A stretch of DNA of 37,752 nt from positions 1 through 37,752 of the forward strand of contig NZ_CAMVEE010000021.1 of NCBI RefSeq assembly GCF_947166415.1, read 5' to 3'. Made by a program: the position numbers and the translations under genes. Source of the stretch: an uncultured Methanobrevibacter sp. Its GTDB lineage: Archaea; Methanobacteriota; Methanobacteria; Methanobacteriales; Methanobacteriaceae. The notes beneath the pieces were generated by a model. It saw only the letters and a program-made list of their open reading frames with translations, had not been told where the DNA came from and did no database searches. Positions 15,857-26,031 of the stretch are shown here, piece by piece (position 1 is the stretch's first letter; every line of letters begins with the position of its first letter).

Positions 15857-17358
15857 TTTTCCTTTAATTCTTCATTGCTCATTTCGGTGATGAAAGTTTC
15901 ATCGCTGCTGATGGCCTTATTTGCCAGATCTATTTTGCTTTTGCTCATTTCGTCAATCACTTCTTCGAGAGTTCCCTTTGTGATGAACCTGTAGACCATA
16001 ACATCGCTTTTTTGACCTATACGGTGCACACGGTCGGTAGCCTGGTTTTCTATAGCAGGATTCCACCATAAGTCATAATGAATAACGTTCTGTGCGGCTG
16101 TAAGGTTCAGTCCAACACCGCCGGTTTTAAGAGTTGCCACTAAAATTTTACTGTCCTTGTTTTCCTGGAAATTTTCAATCACTTCATTTCTTTTTTGTTG
16201 TGTTAGAGAACCATGCAAGAACAGGACATCTGTCTTTAGCTTTTCAGAAACCAATTTCTGTATGATTTTGCCCATTTGGGCGTATTGTGTGAATATTATG
16301 ACCTTTTCGTCAACATCCAAAATATTTTCCAGAATAGTAATTAGAAGCTCCATCTTTCCGGACTCTGAAATTTTAGGATTGTCTGAACGCAGATATTGGG
16401 CGGGATGATTGCAGGCCTGCTTCAGACCAGTTATGATATTTAAGATGATTCCTCTTCTCTCAATACCTGTCTTTCCTTCCAACTCTTCAAAGATTCCGTC
16501 CATTATTGCATTGTATAGGAGAATCTGTTTTTTTGTCAGTGAGCAATAGATGTCATTGACAATCTTGTCAGGAAGCTCGTCCTTGATGTTGTCATCGGTT
16601 TTCAGGCGCCTCAAGACAAAAGGCTTTGTTATTGTTTTGAACTTGTCTAAAGTTTTTGTTTCCTCCAGCCGTTCAATTCGCATAACGTAATTCGCCTTGA
16701 AATTGTCAAGCGTTGAGAGGTATCCTTTGTTTACAAAATTGAATATGGACCAGTAATCGGTTAGTTTGTTTTCGATTGGGGTTCCTGTAAGTGCGATTTT
16801 GTTGTATGCCGGCACTCCCTTGATTGCTTTAGTTTGTTGGGTGTTCGGGTTTTTAATGTTCTGTGCCTCATCAATAACGCATATGAACCACTTCTTACCT
16901 GCAAACATGTCTAAATCAAGCCTTATTACTCCATAAGAAGTCAGCATGATGTCATAGTCCTCAAAAGGGAAAGTTCTGTTGGATCCATGATAAATGTAAT
17001 AGCTTAATGATGGAGTGAACTTTTTTATTTCATTTTCCCAATTGGATATTAAAGTAGGAGGAACGATTATCAGTGACGGTTCGGTATCCAGGGGATTCAA
17101 TTCCTTGAAATGAAGAATCGCCGTTAAGATTTGGACGGTTTTTCCAAGACCCATGTCATCTGCCAATATGCATCCGAAATTATATTTTATGTTTTGAACC
17201 AACCAGGAATAGCCTATCTTTTGATATGGCCTAAGCTCTCCAGTAAATGATTTTGGAGTTTCATAGGCTTTTGTTTCGCTGACCATTCTTTTAAATTTCT
17301 TAAAGGCCACAGGGTCTTTTAACTGATTCTTTATTAATTTTTCAGATTCTTTGTCCAT
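15838..17358 (-). CDS. SNF2/Rad54-like helicase, short core form
   Basis: A 506-residue SNF2-family DNA translocase. Motifs: Walker A DDMGLGKT at 67-74, motif II DEAQ at 163-166, LTGTPIEN near 189, and in the second lobe LLFLHGSL-type and GGVGLNL, ending with motif VI QATDRVHRIGQ. The N-terminus runs almost directly into the helicase core (ELRPYQKIGYSWL at 41-53). Many archaeal and bacterial homologues are about twice as long, with SWIM and SNF2-associated domains ahead of the core; here only the motor is present. The ATG at 17358 is clean and no coding sequence for the missing part lies upstream. Role: probably remodelling of protein-DNA complexes. Confidence 0.9.
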   Translation of the reverse strand: MDKESEKLIKNQLKDPVAFKKFKRMVSETKAYETPKSFTGELRPYQKIGYSWLVQNIKYNFGCILADDMGLGKTVQILTAILHFKELNPLDTEPSLIIVPPTLISNWENEIKKFTPSLSYYIYHGSNRTFPFEDYDIMLTSYGVIRLDLDMFAGKKWFICVIDEAQNIKNPNTQQTKAIKGVPAYNKIALTGTPIENKLTDYWSIFNFVNKGYLSTLDNFKANYVMRIERLEETKTLDKFKTITKPFVLRRLKTDDNIKDELPDKIVNDIYCSLTKKQILLYNAIMDGIFEELEGKTGIERRGIILNIITGLKQACNHPAQYLRSDNPKISESGKMELLITILENILDVDEKVIIFTQYAQMGKIIQKLVSEKLKTDVLFLHGSLTQQKRNEVIENFQENKDSKILVATLKTGGVGLNLTAAQNVIHYDLWWNPAIENQATDRVHRIGQKSDVMVYRFITKGTLEEVIDEMSKSKIDLANKAISSDETFITEMSNEELKEKLSLRL

Positions 17359-17447
17359 GTTTTTTGTTCCCAGTATCTTATGTCGTTAATATGATTTTAA
17401 AAATATTTAATGTTTTATCTATCCTTGTTTTTACAATATCTAAGAAC

Positions 17448-17765
17448 CTATTTGCGTCTTTTTTTAACTGCAGGAAGCTCATCATACATTGCTTCCACCA
17501 ATTCCTTTAGAAATTCCTTGTTTTCGATATCATCAACAAGAATCATTTCCTTCGCACCTTCATAGGGCAATTCCATATCTGCATCGGGCATCATTGCCTT
17601 TGCTGATTTTACGGGCTTTACCAGGAAGCGGTCATCGTAAATTCCTCCGATGATTTTGCCTCGATAGTATATTATGTATTCTCCCATCATTGCGCGATGT
17701 GTTATGTCTTCCAGTTCTGATAGCTGCTCCAGTATGTATTCCAGATACTCTTTGCTCGATGTCAT
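17448..17765 (-). CDS. TfoX/Sxy N-terminal domain protein
   Basis: A 105-residue stand-alone TfoX_N domain: an N-terminal helix (EYLEYILEQLSEL), RAMMGEYIIYYRGKIIGGIYDDRFLVKP, the LPYEGAKEMILVDDIEN segment and a basic tail KKRRK. In Gammaproteobacteria this domain is part of the competence regulator TfoX; the single-domain archaeal form has no established role. The gene is monocistronic, between the SNF2 helicase and the carA promoter region. Confidence 0.85.
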   Translation of the reverse strand: MTSSKEYLEYILEQLSELEDITHRAMMGEYIIYYRGKIIGGIYDDRFLVKPVKSAKAMMPDADMELPYEGAKEMILVDDIENKEFLKELVEAMYDELPAVKKRRK

Positions 17766-18038
17766 GTTTAATCCCCTAATTATTCCAGAAAATGCATTTG
17801 ATGTTTCTTGATGTTCATTATTTCCTTCATTGATTTAATATTTAATGATTTGTCAATGCTTTAAATATATCTCTTTAAATGTTCATTTTAATCATGTAAT
17901 TTTCAATCATCGGAAAACAAATTTCCATTTATTTTCCATAAAAACTCCATTTTTGTTAAAAAACAAAGTTTAATAATATAGTAAAATAAAATATATAAAA
18001 GATAGAAAATAATTTTATTTTTTTATGATGGTGATTTA
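17766..18038 (+). promoter_or_regulatory. carAB promoter region with inverted repeat
   Basis: The 273-bp gap holds a TATA box (atatataaaa) at 17991-18000, giving a start near 18020-18025 and a short leader with GGTGAT at 18030-18035 before ATG 18039. Upstream of the TATA box is a perfect inverted repeat TTTGTT-AAAA-AACAAA (17952-17967) and a second, GGAAA-ACAAA-TTTCC (17912-17926). Either could bind a regulator of pyrimidine or arginine supply, but I know of no matching archaeal operator. The rest is AT-rich with no gene seen. Confidence 0.45.
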
Positions 18039-19121
18039 ATGGTAAAAATAGCTAAGTTGGCTTTAGAAGATGGAACTGTTTTAAAAGGCGAAGCTTTTGG
18101 TTATGAGACCACTAAATTGGGAGAACTTGTTTTTTCCACAGGTATGGGTGGTTATACCGAATCTTTGACTGATCCGTCTTTTAGAGGAGAAATTTTAATG
18201 TCCACTTATCCTTTGGAAGGAAATCACGGGGTAAGTGAGAAGTGGTATCAATCAGATAAAATCCAAGTTGAAGGTTTTGTTTGCCGTGAAGTCTGTCGAG
18301 AAGTTTCCAATTTCGGACCGCAAAAGACTTTGGACGAATTTTTAAAGGAATTCGAAACTCCTGGAATAAGCGGTATTGATACTCGTGATTTAACTCTTAA
18401 GATTCGTGAAAGAGGTTCTCTTAAAGCAGCGATTACAACTGAAGATATTGCTGATTATAAATTGCTTGAAATGGCTCGTTCACAGCCAAGCATTGAAGAT
18501 AGGGATGTTGTGCCTCTAGTTTCCACAAAAGAAATTAAAGTGTTCAATGAAGACGCAGACAAAAAAGTTGCTTTAATTGATTGTGGAGTTAAAAAGAATA
18601 TTATCAACTCATTTTTGGAAAGGGATATTGGTGTAATTTTATTCCCTTATGATACTGATTATAAAACTGTTTTAGATTATTCCCCAAGCGGATTGATGAT
18701 TACTTCAGGACCTGGAAATCCTGATAGGGTGTCAGAGACTATTGAAACCATGAAGAAGTTATCAAACAGATTGCCGATTTTCGGAATCTGCATGGGACAA
18801 CAGTTAATTGCAAAATCCTTTGGGGCAAGGTCTTATAAAATGAAATTTGGACACAGGGGAGAAAATCAACCTGTAAAAGATTTAAACACTGGTAAAGTAT
18901 TCATAACTTCCCAAAACCATGGATTTACCATTGATAAGGAATCTTTAAAAGAAACAGACTTAGTTTTAACTCAAGTCAACTTAAATGATGGAACTCCTGA
19001 AGGTATTTCACATAAGGAATTACCGCTACATTGTATACAGTACCACCCTGAAGCGGGACCGGGTCCAAACGATACAAGAAGCATTTTTGATGAATTTAAC
19101 CAAATGATGGATGATTATTAA
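18039..19121 (+). CDS. carA: Carbamoyl-phosphate synthase small subunit (glutaminase)
   Basis: A 360-residue CarA that releases ammonia from glutamine and passes it to CarB, giving carbamoyl phosphate for arginine and pyrimidines. The N-terminal CPSase domain ([33 protein letters not shown]) is followed by a class I glutamine amidotransferase domain with nucleophile Cys251 (GICMGQQ) and His336/Glu338 (HPEAGPGP). Length is normal. Start 18039 is supported by GGTGAT. It is 20 bases ahead of carB, forming an operon. Confidence 0.97.
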   Translation: MVKIAKLALEDGTVLKGEAFGYETTKLGELVFSTGMGGYTESLTDPSFRGEILMSTYPLEGNHGVSEKWYQSDKIQVEGFVCREVCREVSNFGPQKTLDEFLKEFETPGISGIDTRDLTLKIRERGSLKAAITTEDIADYKLLEMARSQPSIEDRDVVPLVSTKEIKVFNEDADKKVALIDCGVKKNIINSFLERDIGVILFPYDTDYKTVLDYSPSGLMITSGPGNPDRVSETIETMKKLSNRLPIFGICMGQQLIAKSFGARSYKMKFGHRGENQPVKDLNTGKVFITSQNHGFTIDKESLKETDLVLTQVNLNDGTPEGISHKELPLHCIQYHPEAGPGPNDTRSIFDEFNQMMDDY

Positions 19122-19141
19122 AAAATTGATGAGGATTACAT

Positions 19142-22100
19142 ATGCCAGTTGATAAAGATATTAAAAAAGTATTAATTATTGGTTCTGGGCCGATTCAAAT
19201 TGGACAGGCTGCAGAATTCGATTATTCAGGTTCACAAGCATGTAAATCACTAAGAGAAGAGGGTATTGAAACAGTTCTTGTTAACAGTAATCCAGCTACT
19301 ATTCAAACAGACCTTGGAATGGCAGACACTGTTTATACCGAACCATTAACTCCGGAAGTAGTTGCAAAAATCATAAAAGAAGAAAATATTGATGCTATTT
19401 TACCAACAATGGGTGGACAAACCGGATTAAACATTGCAACAGGTCTTGGAGATTTAGGTTTGCTTGAAGGAATTAAGGTTTTAGGATCTGACGTTCAAAC
19501 CATTAAGGATGTTGAAGACCGTGATTTATTTGCCAATCTTATGGAAGAAATCGGTGAGAAAATTCCAAAATGTCATGCTGTTGAAAGTGTGGATGGCGCA
19601 CTTGAAGCCGTAAAGGACATAGGATATCCTGTTATCGTAAGACCTGCTTTCACTTTAGGTGGAACCGGTGGTGGAATTGCCCATAATGAAGAAGAATTAA
19701 TTGAAATAGCCAATCATGGATTGGATATGAGTTTCATCAATCAGGTTCTCATCGACGAATCAGTTCTCGGATGGAAAGAAATAGAATTTGAAGTTATGAG
19801 AGATAAGGAAGACACATGTATCATTGTCTGTACCATGGAAAATATTGACCCTATGGGTATTCACACAGGGGACAGTGTTGTAGTTGCCCCTATTCAAAAC
19901 TTATGCGATGAAACCATTCAAAAGATGCGTGACGCATCAATTAAGATTATCAGAGCATTAGGAATTCGCGGAGGATGTAATATTCAGTTTGCACTCAATC
20001 CGGAAACCGATGAATATAAGGTAATTGAGGTAAACCCTCGTGTATCAAGAAGTAGTGCTCTCGCATCCAAGGCAACAGGTTATCCGATTGCTAAAATCTC
20101 ATCAAAAGTGGCTTTAGGATTAACCTTGGATGAAATCAAAAATGACATTACCAAAGAAACTCCAGCTTCATTTGAGCCGGCTATCGATTATGTTGTAATT
20201 AAAATCCCAAGATGGCCATTCGACAAATTCAAAGGAATCAGCCGTCAAGTAGGGGTTCAAATGAAAGCAACAGGTGAAGTGATGGCTATTGGAAGAACCT
20301 TTGAAGAGGCATTCCAAAAAGCATTAAGGTCACTTGACATGGGCTTTGACGGATTTGAATATGTTGAATACACAGAAGAAGATTTAGCCAATCCTACTGA
20401 TTTAATTTACTTCCAGATCTATTCAGCAATCAAGGATGGAATGGACATAGATAAAATCCGCGAATTGACCAAAATTGACAATTTCTTCTTAAACAAAATC
20501 AGAAACATTGTAAACTTTGAAAACGATGTTACTGCTGAAAAATTAGATGATGAAGCATATTTAAGAAAAGCAAAACAGTTAGGATGCTCCAATAAAAGAT
20601 TGGCCAAATTATCCGGCCAGACTGAAGAGTATATTAGAAACTTGCTTTCCAGATACAATATCAAGCAATCCTATAAGATGGTAGATACTTGTGCTGCAGA
20701 GTTTGAAGCTAAAACACCTTATTACTACAGCAGCTATGATGTAGGAAACGAGCTCACTTCAACTGCAAGGAAAAAAGTTGTCATTCTAGGTGCGGGACCT
20801 ATCAGAATAGGTCAGGGTATTGAATTCGATTACTGTTGTGTACATTCATCTCTTGCTTTGAAAGAAGATGGAATCGAAACCATTTTAATCAACAACAATC
20901 CTGAAACCGTAAGTACAGATTATGATATTTCTGATAAGCTGTTCTTCGAACCGCTCACTTTTGAAGACGTTATGGGTGTAATAGATCAAGAAAAGCCTGA
21001 CGGTGTAATTGTTCAGTTCGGTGGTCAAACTTCCATTAACCTGGCAGTTCCGCTGGCAAATGCAGGAGTTAAGATTTTAGGAACTCCATATGAAAGCATT
21101 GACAGAGTTGAAGACAGGGAATTGTTTGCAGAACTTCTAGAAAAATTGCATATCCATCAAGCACCTTATGGTACCGCTAATTCATTTGAGGAAGCTAAAG
21201 AGATTGCAGAAAAAATCACTTTCCCAGTATTGGTACGTCCTTCCTATGTAATCGGTGGAAGGGCTATGGAAATAGTTTATGATACCAATGAGCTTGAAGA
21301 ATATATGAAAGAGGCCGTAAAAGTGTCACCGGATCATCCTATTTTAGTGGACAAATTCCTGGAAGACGCTATTGAATTAGACGTAGATATCCTATGTGAT
21401 GGTGAAGACGTATTCATTGCAGGAATCATGGAGCACATCGAAGAGGCAGGTGTCCACTCCGGAGATTCTGCATGCGTAATACCTCCTCAAACTATTCCTG
21501 CACATATATTGGATACTATCCGTGAAAATTCCACAAAATTGGCTTTAGAACTTGATGTAAAAGGTTTAATGAACATCCAATATGCAGTTAAACTTGATGA
21601 AGAGATGGTTTACATTATTGAAGCAAACCCTCGTGCAAGTAGAACTGTTCCGTTTGTAAGTAAAGCTATTGGTGTTCCATTGGCAAAAGTCGCAACATGG
21701 ATTATGGATGGAGCTAAACTAAAAGACTTCGGATTGACCAAAGAGATTAAAATAGACCACGTGGCTGTAAAAGAATCCGTATTCCCATTCTTGAAATTGC
21801 CTGAATCAGACACTGTTTTAGGTCCGGAAATGAAATCTACTGGTGAAAGTATCGGTATAGATGAAAACTTCGGAATGGCATTTTACAAATCCCAGCTTTC
21901 AGCAGGCATGGAATTGCCTAAAGAAGGTAAGATATTTATCAGTGTTAAAGAACAGGATAAAAAGAAAATCAGACCTATTGCTGAAAAAGCAGCCAATTTA
22001 GGATTTAAGATTATGGCTACTGATGGTACAGGTATGGCTACCGGCCTGGATGATGTTGAAATAGTCTTGAAGGTATCCCAAGGTTCACCAAACATCAGGG

Positions 22101-22318
22101 ATGCAATCCTAAACAAGGAAGTTGATTTAATCATTAACACTTCTGAAGGTAAACAATCTGCAAAAGACGGTTATATCATCAGACGTTTAGCTATTGAACT
22201 TGGTATTCCGTATGTTACCACATTGGCAGGTGCAAGAGCAGCTTTAAACGCAATTGCAGCTGTACAAAATAGTGAAATAAATGTTAAATCATTAAATGAT
22301 TATGTTGATGGAGATTAA
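19142..22318 (+). CDS. carB: Carbamoyl-phosphate synthase large subunit
   Basis: A full-length, unsplit CarB of 1058 residues. It has two homologous halves, each beginning with a Rossmann-like segment ([20 protein letters not shown] at the start; [19 protein letters not shown] near 547), each with an ATP-grasp domain ([24 protein letters not shown]), and a C-terminal MGS-like allosteric domain ([17 protein letters not shown] onward). It makes carbamoyl phosphate from bicarbonate, two ATP and ammonia delivered by CarA. In some methanogens carB is split in two; here it is not. GAGGATT precedes ATG 19142. A hairpin plus T-run ends the operon around the stop codon. Confidence 0.97.
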   Translation: MPVDKDIKKVLIIGSGPIQIGQAAEFDYSGSQACKSLREEGIETVLVNSNPATIQTDLGMADTVYTEPLTPEVVAKIIKEENIDAILPTMGGQTGLNIATGLGDLGLLEGIKVLGSDVQTIKDVEDRDLFANLMEEIGEKIPKCHAVESVDGALEAVKDIGYPVIVRPAFTLGGTGGGIAHNEEELIEIANHGLDMSFINQVLIDESVLGWKEIEFEVMRDKEDTCIIVCTMENIDPMGIHTGDSVVVAPIQNLCDETIQKMRDASIKIIRALGIRGGCNIQFALNPETDEYKVIEVNPRVSRSSALASKATGYPIAKISSKVALGLTLDEIKNDITKETPASFEPAIDYVVIKIPRWPFDKFKGISRQVGVQMKATGEVMAIGRTFEEAFQKALRSLDMGFDGFEYVEYTEEDLANPTDLIYFQIYSAIKDGMDIDKIRELTKIDNFFLNKIRNIVNFENDVTAEKLDDEAYLRKAKQLGCSNKRLAKLSGQTEEYIRNLLSRYNIKQSYKMVDTCAAEFEAKTPYYYSSYDVGNELTSTARKKVVILGAGPIRIGQGIEFDYCCVHSSLALKEDGIETILINNNPETVSTDYDISDKLFFEPLTFEDVMGVIDQEKPDGVIVQFGGQTSINLAVPLANAGVKILGTPYESIDRVEDRELFAELLEKLHIHQAPYGTANSFEEAKEIAEKITFPVLVRPSYVIGGRAMEIVYDTNELEEYMKEAVKVSPDHPILVDKFLEDAIELDVDILCDGEDVFIAGIMEHIEEAGVHSGDSACVIPPQTIPAHILDTIRENSTKLALELDVKGLMNIQYAVKLDEEMVYIIEANPRASRTVPFVSKAIGVPLAKVATWIMDGAKLKDFGLTKEIKIDHVAVKESVFPFLKLPESDTVLGPEMKSTGESIGIDENFGMAFYKSQLSAGMELPKEGKIFISVKEQDKKKIRPIAEKAANLGFKIMATDGTGMATGLDDVEIVLKVSQGSPNIRDAILNKEVDLIINTSEGKQSAKDGYIIRRLAIELGIPYVTTLAGARAALNAIAAVQNSEINVKSLNDYVDGD

Positions 22319-22336
22319 TTTCTCTATCCTTTTTTT
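22307..22336 (+). terminator. carAB terminator with the stop codon in the hairpin loop
   Basis: GATGGAGA (22307-22314) pairs with TCTCTATC (22321-22328), eight pairs with one G-U; the loop TTAATT contains the carB stop TAA (22316-22318). A T-run follows at 22330-22336. Confidence 0.6.
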
Positions 22337-22337
22337 A
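22335..22337 (-). other. Stop codon of the zinc-ribbon gene inside the carAB T-run
   Basis: The last codon of the minus-strand gene overlaps the T-run used by the opposite carAB terminator, showing how tightly the convergent ends are packed. Confidence 0.4.
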
Positions 22338-22928
22338 ATTATTGTATAGGTATTTTTTAATATTGATACCGCATGAAGGACATTCTGTCGCACCGATTTC
22401 CAATCTATTTTTACACTTAGGACAATAGTTCAATTGAACCTTATACTCTTTTTGCGGATCAATTTTGATGTTGACTTCAACTGTTTCTGTAACGTTTCTT
22501 TTAAGAATACGTTCGTCCCAGTCATTGTCCATCAGCAGTTTCTTATAATAGAACGCTTCGGTCATTGTCTCATAGTAACCGATGATTTTTTCCCCTTTTT
22601 GAATATAGAAACTGCGGAGCTTATGGTCAAAAAGAATTTCACCTTCCCTTTCCTCCTTGTTGACCTTAATTCCTTTGATTCTTCCTTTCGGTCTTTTTTC
22701 GGGAAACGGAGGCAATTCCATATTCTCGTATCTGTTCTCCAAATCACATTCTACAAGCAAATCATAATCAAAATTACAGAAAAATAGCGCATCTCTTTCA
22801 TATAAAGCATCAGATAACTTCCTAAACTCACCGTAATCTTTATTGTTGTGTTTAACTCTGTAAACATCACCTGTTTTCACAATATTTCTGTAAAAATATC
22901 GAATTTCTTGAGAGTTAATGGAAATCAT
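22335..22928 (-). CDS. Hypothetical protein with C-terminal zinc ribbon
   Basis: A 197-residue soluble protein. The C-terminus is a zinc ribbon, YCPKC...ECPSCGINIKKYL (residues 168-193). Ahead of it are two similar beta-rich units, near 15-60 (YRVKHNNKDYGEFRKLSDALYERDALF) and 100-140 (YIQKGEKIIGYYETMTEAFYYKKLL), which look like an internal duplication of an AP2/integrase-arm-like fold, separated by a proline-rich linker. The fold assignment is tentative; no function is known. It is convergent with carB and divergent from the amidohydrolase. Confidence 0.78.
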   Translation of the reverse strand: MISINSQEIRYFYRNIVKTGDVYRVKHNNKDYGEFRKLSDALYERDALFFCNFDYDLLVECDLENRYENMELPPFPEKRPKGRIKGIKVNKEEREGEILFDHKLRSFYIQKGEKIIGYYETMTEAFYYKKLLMDNDWDERILKRNVTETVEVNIKIDPQKEYKVQLNYCPKCKNRLEIGATECPSCGINIKKYLYNN

Positions 22929-23065
22929 CCCCTTAAAAAAGATGATATTGTCATGATTGTTCTCAATCCATAGCCAACAATATCAATTTTAATATTAATA
23001 TTTTCAATTTAATATAGTTATTTAATACAAAAATTTATTAATAAAAAAAATTAGATTTTCCTTTA

Positions 23066-24220
23066 ATGTTTACTATAACTAATGGAATCATTTTAAAAGG
23101 CCATGATTTAACCTTAAAAAAAGAAAATATCGTCGTTGATGAAGGCAAAATTGTTGAAATCGGAAAAGAATCTGCAGAAGGCAAAATCATAGATGTCGAT
23201 GGAGCAGTCGTTTGCCCTTCATTTATCAATGGCCACACCCATATTGGGGATTCGATTATTAAGGATGAAGGTTATTCATTGTCATTAAGTGAAATGGTCA
23301 AGCCTCCTAACGGCGTTAAGCACAAAGCATTAGCCGATGCCGACGATGAGGAACTGATTTCAGCCATGAAATCCACAATGTGGGAAATGGTTGAAGGAGG
23401 AACAACACATTTCATAGATTATCGTGAAGGAGGAATCCGCGGCGTCGAACTTTTAAGGGAGGCCGCAGAGGATATTCCAATCAAAGCGGTCATATTAGGT
23501 CGTGACGATAGCTTCTATGGTGATGATCCCGATTTAAAAGGGGTCAAGATTGCTTGCCGCAAACTTTTGAAAATAGCCGACGGAATTGCTCCTAGCGGAT
23601 TTGGAGAAATAACCGATGAAGTGGCTGAAATAATAGTTAATGAATGCAATAAGGCCGGAAAAATTTCATCCATTCATGTGGCGGAATCAAAATCAAATCA
23701 GGCAGAATCTCTAAGTAGATTCAATAAAACAGAAATCGCCCGCGGTGTCGAATCAAAATTCAGTCAACTGGTTCATTTGACCAATGCGAAAAATGATGAT
23801 TTGGAAATGGTGGCCCAATCAGATTCCAATGTTGTCGTTTGTCCTCGTGCCAATGCCACATTGAATGTCGGTGTGCCTCAGCTGAACAAAATGCTGGATT
23901 TGGGAATCAAACCATTACTTGGAAGCGATAATGTAATGCTTAACAGCCCAAATATGTTTCGAGAGTTAGAGTTCACATTAAAAATCATGTCTGTTTGTCA
24001 TAAAAGCTATTTAAACCCAAAAGAGCTATTGAAAATGGCTACAACAAACATTTGTAACACTCAAATAAATGACATAATAGAAAAATCAGTGATTGATGTT
24101 GGCAATCCTGCAGAGTTCATTGTGTCAAATTCTTTTTCTATTGATCCATATTTAAATATGATAAATAGGTGTGAATCGAAAAATATATTATATGCCATTA
24201 ATAAAAAAATTAATGTATAA
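23066..24220 (+). CDS. Amidohydrolase-family protein (cyclic amidine/nucleobase deaminase type)
   Basis: A 384-residue metal-dependent amidohydrolase. Metal ligands expected for the family are seen: H57 and H59 (NGHTHIGDS), His in SIHVAESKS, His in LVHLTNAKN and Asp in LGSDNVM. This mononuclear pattern is that of the adenosine/cytosine/MTA-SAH deaminase branch. It is shorter than the well-known methanogen MTA/SAH/5'-deoxyadenosine deaminase (about 420 residues), so the substrate is not settled. No Shine-Dalgarno site precedes ATG 23066, while a TATA-like aatttatta lies about 30 bases upstream, suggesting a leaderless message. UspA follows 44 bases later. Confidence 0.85.
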   Translation: MFTITNGIILKGHDLTLKKENIVVDEGKIVEIGKESAEGKIIDVDGAVVCPSFINGHTHIGDSIIKDEGYSLSLSEMVKPPNGVKHKALADADDEELISAMKSTMWEMVEGGTTHFIDYREGGIRGVELLREAAEDIPIKAVILGRDDSFYGDDPDLKGVKIACRKLLKIADGIAPSGFGEITDEVAEIIVNECNKAGKISSIHVAESKSNQAESLSRFNKTEIARGVESKFSQLVHLTNAKNDDLEMVAQSDSNVVVCPRANATLNVGVPQLNKMLDLGIKPLLGSDNVMLNSPNMFRELEFTLKIMSVCHKSYLNPKELLKMATTNICNTQINDIIEKSVIDVGNPAEFIVSNSFSIDPYLNMINRCESKNILYAINKKINV

Positions 24221-24264
24221 TATCATAGATGCAAAAAATCTATATATTATAGGGGATGTTATTA

Positions 24265-24687
24265 ATGTATAAAAAGATATTAGTCCCTACTGATGGGTCA
24301 GAATTCGCAAAAAAGGCACAAAAACAGGCATTATTTTTAGCGAAAGTCAGTGGAGCTGAAATAATCGCTGTAAGTGTCACAGAAAATAATTTTGTCCAAG
24401 GACTTCCATTGAACGATGAAGTATTTCAGTTAAATCAGATTTTGAATGAAAGATCTGTGGAAAACCTTAAGGAATTCGATAAATTAAATGAAGATAGCAT
24501 AAAAATATCTCATGTAATTAGGGAAGGTTCTCCTGCAAGAGTGATTTTAGAAGTGGCAAAGGATGAAAATGTTGATTTAATAGTTATGGGAAGTTCCGGA
24601 AAGTCTGGCTTTGATAGATTTATTATGGGTAGTGTTGCAGACAAAGTCGTAAACTCTGCAAAATGTGCTGTACTTGTAGTACATTAA
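24265..24687 (+). CDS. UspA-family universal stress protein, ATP-binding type
   Basis: A single-domain universal stress protein of 140 residues with ILVPTDGSEFAKKA at the N-terminus and the ATP-binding pattern G-x2-G-x9-GS (GSSGKSGFDRFIMGS) near the C-terminus, so it should bind ATP. I choose ATG 24265 over ATG 24256 because AGGGG at 24251-24255 sits at normal distance. TATA-like sequences at 24214-24223 and 24240-24249 precede it. The four-CBS gene follows after 35 bases, an adenine-nucleotide-sensing pairing seen in many prokaryotes. Confidence 0.92.
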   Translation: MYKKILVPTDGSEFAKKAQKQALFLAKVSGAEIIAVSVTENNFVQGLPLNDEVFQLNQILNERSVENLKEFDKLNEDSIKISHVIREGSPARVILEVAKDENVDLIVMGSSGKSGFDRFIMGSVADKVVNSAKCAVLVVH

Positions 24688-24722
24688 TTTTCTACCAATT
24701 CATGATTATATAGGTGTTTTTA

Positions 24723-25562
24723 ATGTTAGTCAAAAGAACCATGTCTAAAAATGTTGTAAGTGTTTCCGTTCCAGGTAACAGGGAAAAAGTTTTAGACTTA
24801 ATGAGAAAAGAAAATAAAGCAGTACTTCCAGTAGTTAAAGAAGACACTAATATATTAGTTGGAGTCATTACTCGTTCAGATTTAATTAATAATCCTGATG
24901 AAGAGCAAATCGCAATGTTAATGACTAGGGAATTAGTTACTGTAAGTCCGGATGAAGATGTTACTGAAGCTGCTCGTTTAATGATTGATAACGATGTTAG
25001 AAGAGTTCCAGTCACTAATGAAGATGGCGAATTGGTTGGAATCATCACATCTTTTGATTTAGTATCCAAAGCATTAACCAAAATTGATGTTGACGATGCT
25101 GTTGAAAATTATATGATTACTACTGTTCCGACAACATGGGAAAAAGCTCCTTTGAATGTTGCTTTTGAAACCATGAATCAATTTGGTCTAAAATCAGTAC
25201 TCGCTTTAGATGACGATGCAAAATTATCAGGAATTTTAACCGAAACAGATTTCATTTCAGAAATTGAAATTATCTCAGAAAGAAGTGAACACAGTTCCAC
25301 TGTAGGTACTGAAGGGGATAAATGGTCATGGGATAGTACTTCCGTATTATACATTGAGAAAAACCACTTAAAATTCACAGACAAAGTCGTTGCTGATGTT
25401 GCAGTGGGCAATGTGGAAGTTGCTAACTCAAAAACTAAAGTTTCCGACTGTGCTAAAAAAATGAAATCATTGAATATTGAACAAATTCCAGTCATCGGCG
25501 TTGAAGGCGATTTAGTCGGACTCGTAAGAGCTAGTGATTTAATTAAAGCATTAGTTGAATAA
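24723..25562 (+). CDS. Protein with four CBS domains
   Basis: A 279-residue protein made only of CBS domains: about 1-55, 58-115, 124-180 and 222-279, each ending in the G.(I/V)T..DL pattern (GVITRSDLI, GIITSFDLV, GILTETDFI, GLVRASDLI). Two Bateman modules are expected, binding adenine nucleotides or S-adenosylmethionine. Between CBS3 and CBS4 is an insert near 180-220 with KWSWDSTSVLYIEKNHL. ATG 24723 is preferred to GTG 24714 because AGGTG at 24712-24716 is its Shine-Dalgarno site. It is between UspA and an unknown protein that starts 10 bases after it, probably one operon. Confidence 0.92.
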   Translation: MLVKRTMSKNVVSVSVPGNREKVLDLMRKENKAVLPVVKEDTNILVGVITRSDLINNPDEEQIAMLMTRELVTVSPDEDVTEAARLMIDNDVRRVPVTNEDGELVGIITSFDLVSKALTKIDVDDAVENYMITTVPTTWEKAPLNVAFETMNQFGLKSVLALDDDAKLSGILTETDFISEIEIISERSEHSSTVGTEGDKWSWDSTSVLYIEKNHLKFTDKVVADVAVGNVEVANSKTKVSDCAKKMKSLNIEQIPVIGVEGDLVGLVRASDLIKALVE

Positions 25563-25572
25563 TTGTGATACG

Positions 25573-26031
25573 ATGGCTGTTAGTCCAGTTCTAGTAGTTA
25601 AGATGGTTAAAAATAGTGCTGTTCAAGTTCGTGCAAGATTATATGACGATTTTGCCGAACACAACATTGTTTTAAACTCTGTTATTAATTATTGGTGGGC
25701 TAATAATTTACCACCTGCCGTAAAATTTTTAGAGCTTTTTGACTCAGCTATCAAAAGAACAATTAATGAAGTAATGCCTCATAAGGTCTTAAACCTCAAA
25801 TATCAGGTCGAGGCTAATGAAAATTTGGAGGATGCCTCTGAAATAAGCATCGATTTGATTTCTGTTTCTGCCGATGGAGTCAGTTTCAAAATCGAGGAAG
25901 GTTCAATTTCTCTTGCAGGACTCAGGAAGGTCGAAGATGACTTCGAAGCCAAGATGTTTTCAGCAACTTTCGATCATGTTATTGAAACTCCAGACATTGT
26001 TCTAAAAAAGTATAAAGAGATGAAAAGTTAA
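25573..26031 (+). CDS. Unknown protein following the CBS gene
   Basis: A 152-residue soluble protein that I do not recognise. The sequence suggests an alpha+beta fold: a beta start (SPVLVVKMVKNSAVQVRARL), a helical middle containing NYWWANNLPPAVKFLELFDSA, and beta strands in the second half (ISIDLISVSADGVSFKIEEG). ATG 25573 is chosen because GTGAT at 25565-25569 precedes it; upstream in-frame codons overlap the CBS gene. Position suggests it may be an effector controlled by the CBS protein; this is an inference. Confidence 0.72.
   Translation: MAVSPVLVVKMVKNSAVQVRARLYDDFAEHNIVLNSVINYWWANNLPPAVKFLELFDSAIKRTINEVMPHKVLNLKYQVEANENLEDASEISIDLISVSADGVSFKIEEGSISLAGLRKVEDDFEAKMFSATFDHVIETPDIVLKKYKEMKS

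Noticed and set aside
17448..17765. TfoX_N protein as a competence regulator
   Set aside because: Only the N-terminal domain is present and no DNA-uptake genes are nearby, so the competence role is not supported.
17912..17926. GGAA/TTCC inverted repeat as an NrpR nitrogen-regulator operator
   Set aside because: The methanogen NrpR operator is GGAA-N6-TTCC; here the spacer is seven bases, and carAB is not a standard NrpR target. Kept only as an unnamed repeat.
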